Positions 35,026 to 44,034 of a stretch of 64,000 nt of DNA are shown in pieces. The translations under genes and the position numbers were made by a program. This DNA comes from Pseudomonadota bacterium (GTDB lineage Bacteria > Desulfobacterota > Desulfobacteria > Desulfobacterales > JAHIVH01). The notes under the pieces are model-generated. The model was not told where the DNA came from. It worked only from the letters and a program-made list of their open reading frames with translations, and made no database searches. Numbering within the stretch: the stretch's first letter is position 1; the number at the start of each line of letters is the position of its first letter. The DNA is taken from NCBI GenBank assembly GCA_018816735.1, contig JAHIVH010000116.1, positions 1-64,000 on the forward strand, given 5' to 3'.

Positions 35026-37848
35026 ATGCAGATACACGTTATCAATAAAACAAAATTACCGACTTCAGGTCATCATGATACAAAAAATGATACGGGTTTA
35101 GAATCATTAAATATCCTGTTTTTTATTTTTTTCTTCATTCCGTGTATTTTCGGGTGTTCATCACCCGCATCTTCAGGTAAATCACAAACAGCTGCGGCCA
35201 TATCAGGTTTCACCCTTGAAAATGGCCAGGGGATTTCCGGTATCAAGGTATTTCTTCAAGGCAGCGCAGAAAAAACCGAAATGACAGATCAATATGGTTA
35301 CTTCTTGTTTAAGGACTTGCCCGCAGGCAGTTATGACATTACGCCTGTAAAATTCGGTTATGTATTTACGCCTTCATCCATTACCATCCGTTTGGCATCC
35401 ACAGATTCGACTGAAAACAATTTTAAGGGCCTGTATTCCGGCACACCTGTCAAAACATGGAAAAAAACGTATGGTGGAAAAGAAAACGACGCTTTATACG
35501 CTATCGTCGAAACATCAGATGGCGGTTATATGGCTGCCGGCGAAACCTTTTCCACCAGCCCCGATCAGTCAGATATCGGAATAATCAAGGTTGACTGCGC
35601 TGGAAAAGAAGTGTGGGGCAAAACATTTGACATCAATGATAATGACATTGCCTATGATATTTGTAAAACGCGTCATGGGGATTATATTATCACCGGCAGC
35701 GCTTATTCAACCGTTAATGCAGCAAGCGATCTGGCTTTGCTCCGAATTGACGCTGACGGAAATGAAAAATGGCTTAAAACCTATGGCGATACCGGAGATG
35801 ATACCGGATACGCTGCAGTTGAAACTGATGAAAATGAAATCGTTGTTGCAGGGGGTACATCAACTGTGGCCGGAGAAATGAAAATTGGCGTGATCAAACT
35901 CGATGCAAACGGAAACGGGAAATGGATGTATAAAAAAGAGGATAAGGGGTATGGCGGCGTGGCGCATTTTATCTTTATCGGATCTGACAATACCATTTTT
36001 GTCCTTGGCGAAACGTTTTCATATGTAGACAGCCTGTCTGATCTGATTCTTCTGAATATAGCTCCGGAGGGGCAGATCATCTGGGCTCAGACTTACATCC
36101 GGGATGGGGATAATAAACCCCTTGCCATCTATCAGGCTGACGATGACACATTTTACATTGCAGGCAAAACCATCAGCAAAAACGGCCTTGATGCGGAAAT
36201 ATTCATTTTAAGTGCAGATCATGCCGGAACGGAGATTCAGAGCCGATCATTTAACAATACATATGACATTATCGTTGATACCGTTATACCAGTAGATAAA
36301 ACGGGCGTCATTGTTTCCGGAAGAGCCAATCTGACGGATGCGGCTGTTCCGGACGTGTATGTTTTAAAACTTGATGTCAGCGGAAATATCCTCTGGCAGC
36401 AGTCCTATGGCGGAAAGGGGAATGATCAGATTCATGATATGTTGCAAACATCAGATGGCGGATTTGCACTGGCAGGCGAATCTGATTCAGCCAGCAGTGG
36501 CAATACGGATTTCTGGATTCTCAAAATGAACGAACTGGGCCGGATCACTGACGGTCCGGTCATCCAAACACCAGCGTTAATCAGCGGAAAAGCCGGGCAC
36601 GTTTATCAATCGCTGCCACTTGTCATATCCGGCGGGTCAGGCAAGTATTTTTTTAATATCACAGACAACGATTCTACCGGACTTTTGTCCATTTCCGAGG
36701 ATGGTGTTGTCAATGGGAATTTGCCGGATCAAACCGGTCGCATTTCTCTGACCATCTCAGTGACGGATCAGGAAGACAACACCTATGCAACCTCCCAGGA
36801 TTTCTATATCGATATAGTGAAACACATCTCAGGCCACACAGGGGGGGGGGAAGATTATGGCGGAATCGTTGATGAAGCTTTATGCACCCTGGTCGCAGAC
36901 GACAAAAACGGATTCATGACTGCCCTATCTTCGGCAGCTGAAGGTGATATCCTCTGCATTGATACAAGTGCAGAGATTGATCTATCCGGTATGGAGAATA
37001 TCACCATTCCATACGGCGTTACACTCTCAGGCGGACGGGGCACGCCCAACGGAAAAGGAGGCATTGAAGCCGGGGGACTTATTTATAAAAATGAGTATAC
37101 ATCCAATTCGCCACTTTTTATTGCTGAAGAAGAAAACATCCGCATCACCGGGCTCCGCATCAAAGGCCCTGGCGCATATTATGACGAAGATTACCTGATT
37201 GTAGACAACATCCATTACTTGAAGGACGAGCCATATCCTTCATATAAAGGATCTTTTGGCATCGCTTCCGGAAATAACACCGAAATTGACAATTGTGAGA
37301 TATACGACTGGAGCTATGCCGCTGTTTACATAAAAAGCGGATTTTCTGTCAGGCAGCATATCCATCATAATTATATTCATGACTGTAAAGGTTCTCTGGG
37401 TTACGGCATTGAAATTTATACTGGAAAACCATTTATTGAGCATAATCTATTTGATTCTCTCAAGCACGCGATTTCAGGAACGGGGTTAACGGGTTGCGGA
37501 TATGAGGCATCCTATAACGTTGTTCAAAACGGCGTCACGGCATATTTTAAAGAAGGTGAGGGATTTTACACGATTTTTATGCAGGCATTTGATATGCATG
37601 AAGATACGGTTTTCAAAGGCATGGCCGGAGACTGGATGCTGGTTTATGAAAATACGTTTTTCTGGACAGATGGCCCTGGCATTAAAGTAAGAGGTACCCC
37701 CCGTCAGTCTGCATTGATATTCAACAATCAGTTTTACCATGACGATATCGATCTTGCCGTAGAGCAACAGAATTCATCCGGTAATATGATTGTTGAGCAT
37801 AATCTGGTAAACAAGGCGTTGGATCTCCAATCTGCATGGCGCCGTTAG
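35026..37848 (+). CDS. Large multi-domain lipoprotein with beta-propeller-like repeats and beta-helix
   Basis: The 940-residue product has an unusually long N-terminal region before a lipoprotein signal (lipobox IFGC, Cys44). Next is a carboxypeptidase-regulatory-like beta sandwich (about 55-130), about seven 50-residue repeats with YGG...A..I..T.DGGY..AG (about 140-525), typical of propeller-like delta-proteobacterial surface proteins, a cadherin/Ig-like module (about 530-600), and a pectate-lyase-like right-handed beta-helix (about 620-935; NNTEIDNCEIYDWS, HHNYIHDCKG). A run of ten G interrupts the frame at the Ig/beta-helix junction. Probably exposed on the cell surface and possibly carbohydrate-binding or -cleaving; no catalytic residues can be assigned confidently. 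Confidence 0.8.
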   Translation: MQIHVINKTKLPTSGHHDTKNDTGLESLNILFFIFFFIPCIFGCSSPASSGKSQTAAAISGFTLENGQGISGIKVFLQGSAEKTEMTDQYGYFLFKDLPAGSYDITPVKFGYVFTPSSITIRLASTDSTENNFKGLYSGTPVKTWKKTYGGKENDALYAIVETSDGGYMAAGETFSTSPDQSDIGIIKVDCAGKEVWGKTFDINDNDIAYDICKTRHGDYIITGSAYSTVNAASDLALLRIDADGNEKWLKTYGDTGDDTGYAAVETDENEIVVAGGTSTVAGEMKIGVIKLDANGNGKWMYKKEDKGYGGVAHFIFIGSDNTIFVLGETFSYVDSLSDLILLNIAPEGQIIWAQTYIRDGDNKPLAIYQADDDTFYIAGKTISKNGLDAEIFILSADHAGTEIQSRSFNNTYDIIVDTVIPVDKTGVIVSGRANLTDAAVPDVYVLKLDVSGNILWQQSYGGKGNDQIHDMLQTSDGGFALAGESDSASSGNTDFWILKMNELGRITDGPVIQTPALISGKAGHVYQSLPLVISGGSGKYFFNITDNDSTGLLSISEDGVVNGNLPDQTGRISLTISVTDQEDNTYATSQDFYIDIVKHISGHTGGGEDYGGIVDEALCTLVADDKNGFMTALSSAAEGDILCIDTSAEIDLSGMENITIPYGVTLSGGRGTPNGKGGIEAGGLIYKNEYTSNSPLFIAEEENIRITGLRIKGPGAYYDEDYLIVDNIHYLKDEPYPSYKGSFGIASGNNTEIDNCEIYDWSYAAVYIKSGFSVRQHIHHNYIHDCKGSLGYGIEIYTGKPFIEHNLFDSLKHAISGTGLTGCGYEASYNVVQNGVTAYFKEGEGFYTIFMQAFDMHEDTVFKGMAGDWMLVYENTFFWTDGPGIKVRGTPRQSALIFNNQFYHDDIDLAVEQQNSSGNMIVEHNLVNKALDLQSAWRR
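36841..36850 (+). repeat. Ten-G homopolymer inside a lipoprotein gene
   Basis: Ten consecutive G residues encode Gly606-608 and the first base of Glu609, at the boundary between the Ig-like module and the beta-helix. Tracts this long mutate by slipped-strand mispairing in many bacteria. Loss or gain of one G would shift the frame and remove the beta-helix. Confidence 0.9.
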
Positions 37849-37991
37849 TCATAATGCGAAAGGCAACCTCACATGGACACACAATCAATATTGACACACC
37901 TATCTTGTTTTGATAGCCATCACTAGTTTTATCAATAAATGAGATTGGTTCGAACGAATCAAAACACTTTTGCCCTTAGTCCGGAGAATGC

Positions 37992-39458
37992 ATGTATCGG
38001 GAAAATTATATTAAATCACTTCATTCAGAACTGATTGCCCTTGTTGAGCAATATCTGAGCCCCATTGCCATCAAATACGGTTATAGCCAGGCACCGCTTG
38101 AGGCGAATATTAAATGGCGTCCGCTTGTTCTTATTCTTGGCAATTATTCTTCCGGAAAATCAACGCTGATTAATGAATACCTGGGTGAAAAAATTCAAGC
38201 GACCGGTCAGGCCCCCACAGATGATTCGTTTACCGTCATTACCTATGGTAAACCTGATGCGCCCCTGGATCGTGTAAAGGTTGTCGATGAAAGAGACGGT
38301 AAATTCCTCCTGAATGATCCGGAATATCCGTTTACAATTTTAAAACGGCATGGCGAACGATTTACTGCCCATTTCAGATTAAAAAAAGTGAATTCTCCGT
38401 TTCTGAAAAATCTGGCCATCATAGACACGCCGGGTATGCTTGACAGTATTACCGAAAGGGATAGAGGATATAATTATCAGGAAGTCATCGGCGATCTGGC
38501 ACAGATTTCCGATCTGGTTCTGGTCCTGTTTGATCCTCACAAGGCAGGAACCGTGCGTGAGGCATATACCAGCCTGAGAGACACCCTCCCTTCCAAAACA
38601 TTTGAGGATCGTGTCCGGTTTGTTTTAAACCGGATCGATGAATGCACGTCGATGATCGATCTGTTGAAAGTATATGGCACCTTGTGCTGGAATTTATCTC
38701 AAATGACCGGACGAAAGGACATTCCTCCCATCCGCCTGACCTATTCGTCTCTCGCGCATCATAACAAACAAACCGGAGATGAGGAAAAAAATGGGGGTTA
38801 TCTTAAGTATCTTGATAATCAGCGGGAAGATCTCAAGGAAGAAATTCTTGAAGCCCCCAGACACAGACTGGATCACCTTGCCACGTTTGTTGAAACCCAT
38901 TCAGGACGGCTCACGCATCTCATAGAAGCGTTAATCGGCTATAAGAAAAATTTGAGGCAGTTTAAGATTAAATCCACTGCTATCGGTTTTTTTTCCGGTC
39001 TTCTTGCGGGTGGCATTTCAGTGACCGGACTTCTTGCCGGCGGTATCGGTCTTGATCCATACACCATGGCCATTGCAGGTGCTGGCATTGCCGTTTTATG
39101 GATGATTATTTTTCATTCGTTTATTTTTGACCGTTTAAAGCAGGCGTTTAACAGAAACAGTCTCAAACAGATCGATCAGTTGACCCCCCTGGATAACCAG
39201 ACCCGTATCGATACCTGGGAAGCCATAAAAAATACCATTGTTGGATTTATTCAAAAAACAAAAGGTGATTTTTCCTTAAAACAGATGAAACGTGAATACA
39301 AGGATGTCAAATTTGTTTTTAATGAAGGATCAAAGGATATTCGGGAAGCCTTGAACGAAATCTCCACCCTGAAAAAAGATCAGGCATTTGACGTGAGTTC
39401 AGATTCACCCGTATTATCGCGAATTTTGAAATTCGAACCTATGGAACTGGATGAATAA
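37992..39458 (+). CDS. Dynamin-family GTPase
   Basis: The 488-residue protein has a dynamin/EHD-like G domain: P-loop GNYSSGKST (about residues 51-59), switch I threonine near DDSFT, DTPGMLDS G3 motif (about 146) and G4 NRID (about 216). A predicted helical part follows, with a glycine-rich hydrophobic hairpin at about 325-385 (two membrane helices), then a basic, helical tail. Such proteins remodel membranes; bacterial ones act in envelope maintenance or lipid trafficking. It is convergent with the rhomboid-like gene, ending about 20 bp from it. A weak TTGACA is seen about 100 bases upstream. Confidence 0.85.
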   Translation: MYRENYIKSLHSELIALVEQYLSPIAIKYGYSQAPLEANIKWRPLVLILGNYSSGKSTLINEYLGEKIQATGQAPTDDSFTVITYGKPDAPLDRVKVVDERDGKFLLNDPEYPFTILKRHGERFTAHFRLKKVNSPFLKNLAIIDTPGMLDSITERDRGYNYQEVIGDLAQISDLVLVLFDPHKAGTVREAYTSLRDTLPSKTFEDRVRFVLNRIDECTSMIDLLKVYGTLCWNLSQMTGRKDIPPIRLTYSSLAHHNKQTGDEEKNGGYLKYLDNQREDLKEEILEAPRHRLDHLATFVETHSGRLTHLIEALIGYKKNLRQFKIKSTAIGFFSGLLAGGISVTGLLAGGIGLDPYTMAIAGAGIAVLWMIIFHSFIFDRLKQAFNRNSLKQIDQLTPLDNQTRIDTWEAIKNTIVGFIQKTKGDFSLKQMKREYKDVKFVFNEGSKDIREALNEISTLKKDQAFDVSSDSPVLSRILKFEPMELDE

Positions 39459-39478
39459 AGGCCTTTTTTTGAATAAAC

Positions 39479-40216
39479 TCAATGATAGGTCGGCTTGTCG
39501 CCCTTGTCATTCTTTTCGCCATCAATCACTTTGAATCTCGATTTTTTCCTTTGTTGCTGTCTGTAAATATAATTCAGGTAAAGCCTGTTCGATTCCAATG
39601 TGTTTTTAAAACCGTTAAAATACAGGTATCCTAAAAGTATACCGCCCAGCTGGTAGGTGGCGCCAGGACTGGTTTTGGATAAAAATCCCAAAAAGACAAT
39701 CAAAATCGTGCCATAGCTGATAAACTTTGCCTTTACCGGCAAAATAAAAAACAACAGAATCATCGATTCCGGTGACAACAGGCCAAATACGACGAGTGTG
39801 GCTAAAAGACCGGGCATCAGACCTAAAAATGGCAGGTTAAACCCATCGATATTGGAAAAACAGAGACCACACAATGCACCGCCATAAATGGCTATGAAAA
39901 AGAATGGCAGAAACCGTTTTGTGCCAATGGACCGTTCCACAGGGCCTGCAAAAAAATAAAACAGCAGCAGACTGAGCAAAAAATTAAATGGAGAGGCCGG
40001 ATGTTGAATAAACGGATGGGTGAAAAACTGAAATGCCATGAACCGTTCATCTTCAAACGGATATAATTGCAACAGCTCGACAACCGGAAAGTGGAACCAG
40101 TGTTCAACAATCAATTCCAGAATATAGATGAGACTGAAGAGAACCATCAGCCTTTTACCGGTTTCCGTAAGATTGGGTGTTATCCGGAATCGGGTTTTAT
40201 AGATGTCTTGATTCAT
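39479..40216 (-). CDS. Catalytically inactive rhomboid-fold membrane protein
   Basis: The 245-residue protein has six hydrophobic helices in a rhomboid-like pattern. In the helix where active rhomboids carry GxSG it reads GLMPG, so the nucleophile serine is replaced by proline. The later HxxG histidine position reads QLGG. It therefore looks like a rhomboid pseudoprotease, related in concept to derlins or iRhoms that bind and deliver membrane proteins. The cytoplasmic tail is basic (RQQQRKKSRFK). It starts at ATG after AGGAA. It sits 139 bp from the membrane-anchored LonB-type protease on the same strand, which would fit substrate delivery. Confidence 0.72.
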   Translation of the reverse strand: MNQDIYKTRFRITPNLTETGKRLMVLFSLIYILELIVEHWFHFPVVELLQLYPFEDERFMAFQFFTHPFIQHPASPFNFLLSLLLFYFFAGPVERSIGTKRFLPFFFIAIYGGALCGLCFSNIDGFNLPFLGLMPGLLATLVVFGLLSPESMILLFFILPVKAKFISYGTILIVFLGFLSKTSPGATYQLGGILLGYLYFNGFKNTLESNRLYLNYIYRQQQRKKSRFKVIDGEKNDKGDKPTYH

Positions 40217-40355
40217 AAAAATTCCTGTTTCTTTATCTTGTTTTCCAGTTTCATAAAAACAAAAATCTTTTTTAAAATACCATCTGTTTTAAAAGCAAAC
40301 GTATGTTATATATAAACGCTTACCATCTGGAATACAAGCACGAAACAATTGTGTC

Positions 40356-42608
40356 TTACGTGCGAGCCCCCTGAATCAATGCCAGGTCTTTCCGGCTTCT
40401 CTCAACCATTCGGTCCTCGACATCTTTTTCATCAATTCCCATGAGAATTTTGTAGGCATGATATCTTGTCCTTAAAAAATAGATATCAAACGGGTCGGCT
40501 TTTTCTTCACCACGAAAGATTCGAACACCGGGTATGCCATCAAAAAGAATCAGCTCACAATCCATGTTTATGAGAAGGGGCTCAATATCATGCCTGTTCT
40601 GCCAGGGAATACAGGCACCTTGCATATCGAGATCCAGGTCCATAATGGAACGTACTTTTTCGGTGACGCCGCCTACGGCCAGGATAATATCTCCGGTTAA
40701 AGACCCGGTGATCCCGAATCGTTGATTGACCGGTTCCTGAATGTAGTCCGAGATCAATCCTATATCCATGGCAATGGATGCGCTATCGCCTTCCACACCG
40801 CCATGGGCCTGAATATATTCAATGTGCATCTCATAGCCAATGTAGGGAGCGCCGATTTTTCTGAATATTTTTTTAATTGACGCCCTGACATTCTGGGCTG
40901 CGGCCTTAGCAATTTCACCGGTTTTACCCGGAGCAAGAACAGAATCTGCTCCCCCGGCATTGACCTGACATCGGATTGGGAGTGGTTGCCCATACATCTG
41001 ACCGCTTGCCCGTGATGTCACAACAGAGAGTCCCACGACAAAACCGATGGCATCTGTTAAGGAGGTGATATACCGTTTCAGATCTTTCTTATGCACCAGA
41101 AGATCTTTTGAAAGCTCGCCTTCAAGGCTTAAGTGTTCGTTTAGCGCACATCTGACATGTTCCGGCTGAACGAGATCAGAATCATCAAAAATCGCTTCCA
41201 TAACGGCTGCCTGAATAATACCGTTAATCGGTCGCAACACACAGCTTAGCTTTCTGTCTCCTGTACGACAGCGAAGTTCCTTGACGATTTCCGCCACTGC
41301 CTGTTTCGAAAAATTTTTTTCCACCAGTCTGAACGTTAAGGGCAGGGGCTTGCCATAAATCTTTTCACTTCGTTTTCGAATACCCTCATGACCTTCATTT
41401 TCAAATATTTCACCCCAGTTCTTCTGAAATTCATCTCCGATATGATTCACTTCTTGTTTGATATATTGGGCGAGCTTAATGAGATTTTCTTGATTTTCCG
41501 GAACAGCGTGTTCCATCTGGATAATGTCACCTTTGTCTTCAATACGGCTTAAAAACGCACCATCACCTTCTTCCTGAAGATATGACAGGGTGTCATGATT
41601 GCAGCAGGCGATGATAATATTGGAGGCAATCAATGGATCTTCCGAACGATCGGCTGCGCCGCTTCCTGAACTTTTTCCACCTTCAAGGATGTATTTCTGG
41701 TTCTGCATGATCTCAAGAAGGTTTGGCATATATCCGGTATTGATGAGCGTTTTAAGTTCGTCGATAAAAATGATCGCTGATTTTGCATGTGCCCCAAGAA
41801 ATGCCCGCTGATGAGCAGGGGTATGCAGGTTCCCGGATTGGTAAGGATCATGCCTGAATCCGCCTCTCATGTTTATCGAATTGGGTTCGGTCACTCTGGC
41901 TATGAGTTCTTTGTCTTTTCGAGGGTCATATAGTATTTCAGGCAGTTGATCCGCAAGGTGTTTGACAGCCAGTTGCCTTCCGGATTGAGCTTCGTTCTGT
42001 ATTTTTTCCTGAACCTTATGATTGTTTTCCTGAATAAACATGAAAATCGCACCAATTCCCAGTATGCCTGTTACAATAAAGGCAACCGGATAGAGGATAC
42101 CAAGAGCGATACTCAAAAGTGCTGTAATTACGAAAATATGTCTGACTTTTCTGACAGAGGAAATCTGGTCCTTAAGTGTGAAGGCATCTATGGCATTTTT
42201 ACAGGCATCGATCTCTGATCGAATTTTTGTAATCTGGCTATCCAGTTTTTCAGGATTTGCATAGGCAATCCGGATATGATTTTTGTCTTTTCCCGGATAG
42301 GCGATGATTGATTTTCTGGGTCTCAAATAATCGCCCATTGATTGGTCAACCACTTCGCTGAACATATTCGCCAGCATGGATTTCCCCGTTCCCGGTTTTC
42401 CAACAAGCAATATGTGCCCCTTGTTCTGGGCAATTTTACGTATGGCTTTTTTGGCCCGCTCCTGGAATATTACTTTTTCAATGGGATCTTCCGGTAAATC
42501 GATGCTTGAGGTATCTGTCATAAACCCCAGTTTTTCATTCAGTTGTTGGGGATAGGAGAGAAGCGCTCGCACATCATCATATTCATTTTCCGTATAGGTA
42601 TTAAACAT
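40356..42608 (-). CDS. Membrane-anchored LonB-type ATP-dependent protease
   Basis: The 750-residue protein has an AAA+ domain with Walker A GKPGTGKS (about 70-77), a large hydrophobic insertion of two membrane helices at about 157-197 right after it, Walker B/sensor segments (IIFIDELKTL), and a C-terminal Lon protease domain with catalytic Ser609 in GDSASIAM and Lys651 in GVTEKVRS. This is the archaeal LonB layout: no N-terminal substrate domain and a membrane anchor within the ATPase. Both catalytic residues are intact, so it should degrade membrane or unfolded proteins at the inner membrane. It overlaps the upstream partner gene by 8 bp. Confidence 0.9.
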   Translation of the reverse strand: MFNTYTENEYDDVRALLSYPQQLNEKLGFMTDTSSIDLPEDPIEKVIFQERAKKAIRKIAQNKGHILLVGKPGTGKSMLANMFSEVVDQSMGDYLRPRKSIIAYPGKDKNHIRIAYANPEKLDSQITKIRSEIDACKNAIDAFTLKDQISSVRKVRHIFVITALLSIALGILYPVAFIVTGILGIGAIFMFIQENNHKVQEKIQNEAQSGRQLAVKHLADQLPEILYDPRKDKELIARVTEPNSINMRGGFRHDPYQSGNLHTPAHQRAFLGAHAKSAIIFIDELKTLINTGYMPNLLEIMQNQKYILEGGKSSGSGAADRSEDPLIASNIIIACCNHDTLSYLQEEGDGAFLSRIEDKGDIIQMEHAVPENQENLIKLAQYIKQEVNHIGDEFQKNWGEIFENEGHEGIRKRSEKIYGKPLPLTFRLVEKNFSKQAVAEIVKELRCRTGDRKLSCVLRPINGIIQAAVMEAIFDDSDLVQPEHVRCALNEHLSLEGELSKDLLVHKKDLKRYITSLTDAIGFVVGLSVVTSRASGQMYGQPLPIRCQVNAGGADSVLAPGKTGEIAKAAAQNVRASIKKIFRKIGAPYIGYEMHIEYIQAHGGVEGDSASIAMDIGLISDYIQEPVNQRFGITGSLTGDIILAVGGVTEKVRSIMDLDLDMQGACIPWQNRHDIEPLLINMDCELILFDGIPGVRIFRGEEKADPFDIYFLRTRYHAYKILMGIDEKDVEDRMVERSRKDLALIQGART

Positions 42609-43773
42609 CTTTGGAGCCTTTCATACTGTCAAGGAGATAGTAGCTTCCGGCTTCTGAATTGGACGCAATTTCAGTAATTTTTGAATAAAATTCCGGCAGC
42701 TGCATTTTAACCGGTTCCAAAGCCCGGATATCATGCATGACGGAAATGTTGGTATACATCTTTTCATCACCGGTTTTCGAGCGGGGGATATAGCTGAATG
42801 TAACAATCCGTTGATAATTATTCAAAATATCTGTAATCATTTTTCTGTCTGAAGAAACCATCTGATATTCTTCGAAGAATTTTCGGTAAAGCGCAGGCAG
42901 GTAAGTATTGGAGTAATTTACATCAAGCTGTTTTGTAAAAAAAAGACGCAAAGGTTTGGCATTTCCATAGACACACAAGCGAAAGGCGTCCCTAAGGTTT
43001 TCATTGGATTGAAGCGACTGTTCCAGAATATGAAGAAACCGGATGAACAGATTATCATGAACATGAAAGTCAATCGTGTTGGATGCGTCAAGTACCGCAT
43101 AGCGGGGAGCACCATTTTCTAAATACTTTACAAGATAAAAAAATTGGCCAGGATCATAATTTGAAAAATCAAATCCTCTCATTTCAAACAACCCGTCCGC
43201 AAGGTAGGCATTTTTTAATGCGACCCTGACTGTTCTTCCAATGTTGCTTCTGATATATTCAATTTTTTCTGTGAGACTTCCCTTAAGATTCAATCTGTAG
43301 TGATTGTTCCCGCCAATATCTTCACAGATGCCGGATACATCATCCAGTACGTCAGGTTTGATGGCCGCAATTTTTTTCAGCACCGGATGGTAAGGGCGCA
43401 CCAGATCGCCAAGTTCCTTGAGATAATTTTCAAGATGTTCGTCTTCAAATGACGGTGTCTTGATGAAAGGTGTCATCATGATGTTTTCATCCGGGATTAT
43501 TCTGTCTTTGAACAAACCATGCGAAAAACGGGGCAGCAGATATCTGATTTTTTTTCTCAATGCATTTGATTTTGGCTGTTTGGAATGCAAGGTACACCCA
43601 AGAATACGTTCTTCTACTTCAATGGCAGAAGGATTCAAAATGTACTTGCCGATCGCGGAGATTCTATAAATTTTGCCTTGTTCCACATCGATATCACAAT
43701 TGGAAAAAGGCCTGCCGTTAAAATGTTTTCCTTCGGATATCATCCAGATGGATTTTTTTTCTCTTGCTTTCAT
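42601..43773 (-). CDS. Unrecognised protein coupled to the LonB-type protease
   Basis: The 390-residue product has no membrane or export segment and no family I recognise. It is mixed alpha/beta with a basic cluster (NALRKKIRYLLPRF) around residue 75, a WMISEGKHFNG start, and an even charge distribution. The last eight bases overlap the protease gene, so the two are translated together, which argues for a physical partner such as an adaptor or substrate-selecting subunit. The start is the ATG at 43773 behind GGGAAGAT; a TTG 15 bases upstream is less likely. Function is inferred from the overlap only. Confidence 0.6.
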   Translation of the reverse strand: MKAREKKSIWMISEGKHFNGRPFSNCDIDVEQGKIYRISAIGKYILNPSAIEVEERILGCTLHSKQPKSNALRKKIRYLLPRFSHGLFKDRIIPDENIMMTPFIKTPSFEDEHLENYLKELGDLVRPYHPVLKKIAAIKPDVLDDVSGICEDIGGNNHYRLNLKGSLTEKIEYIRSNIGRTVRVALKNAYLADGLFEMRGFDFSNYDPGQFFYLVKYLENGAPRYAVLDASNTIDFHVHDNLFIRFLHILEQSLQSNENLRDAFRLCVYGNAKPLRLFFTKQLDVNYSNTYLPALYRKFFEEYQMVSSDRKMITDILNNYQRIVTFSYIPRSKTGDEKMYTNISVMHDIRALEPVKMQLPEFYSKITEIASNSEAGSYYLLDSMKGSKDV

Positions 43774-43813
43774 TTTACATCTTCCCAATTCTTGAAGCTA
43801 GCATTGTTTTTCA

Positions 43814-43864
43814 TTTAGAGCCAAATGTTTCATAAAAATTAATGTTCCCACATTAAGCTCTAAA
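43814..43864. promoter_or_regulatory. Nested palindromes before the LonB operon
   Basis: An inner palindrome TTAATGT-TCCC-ACATTAA (43839-43856) lies inside an outer perfect pair TTTAGAGC (43814-43821) and GCTCTAAA (43857-43864). It is about 40-90 bases before the partner gene of the LonB-type protease. It may be an operator (7-4-7 spacing suits a dimeric HTH protein) or a structured mRNA leader. No promoter was confidently placed. Confidence 0.5.
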
Positions 43865-44034
43865 CTAGAAACCGTTTTAAAAAGCAAGTTGCAATCTTCA
43901 TACCATGATATTCGAATGTATACCTATTTTTATTACTAGATGATTGGATGAAAAGTGGATGATATAACGCTATAAAATTATTAAAATATAATTAAATTGG
44001 TTTGATATCTAAATGAAATTGCGTAATTCATGTC

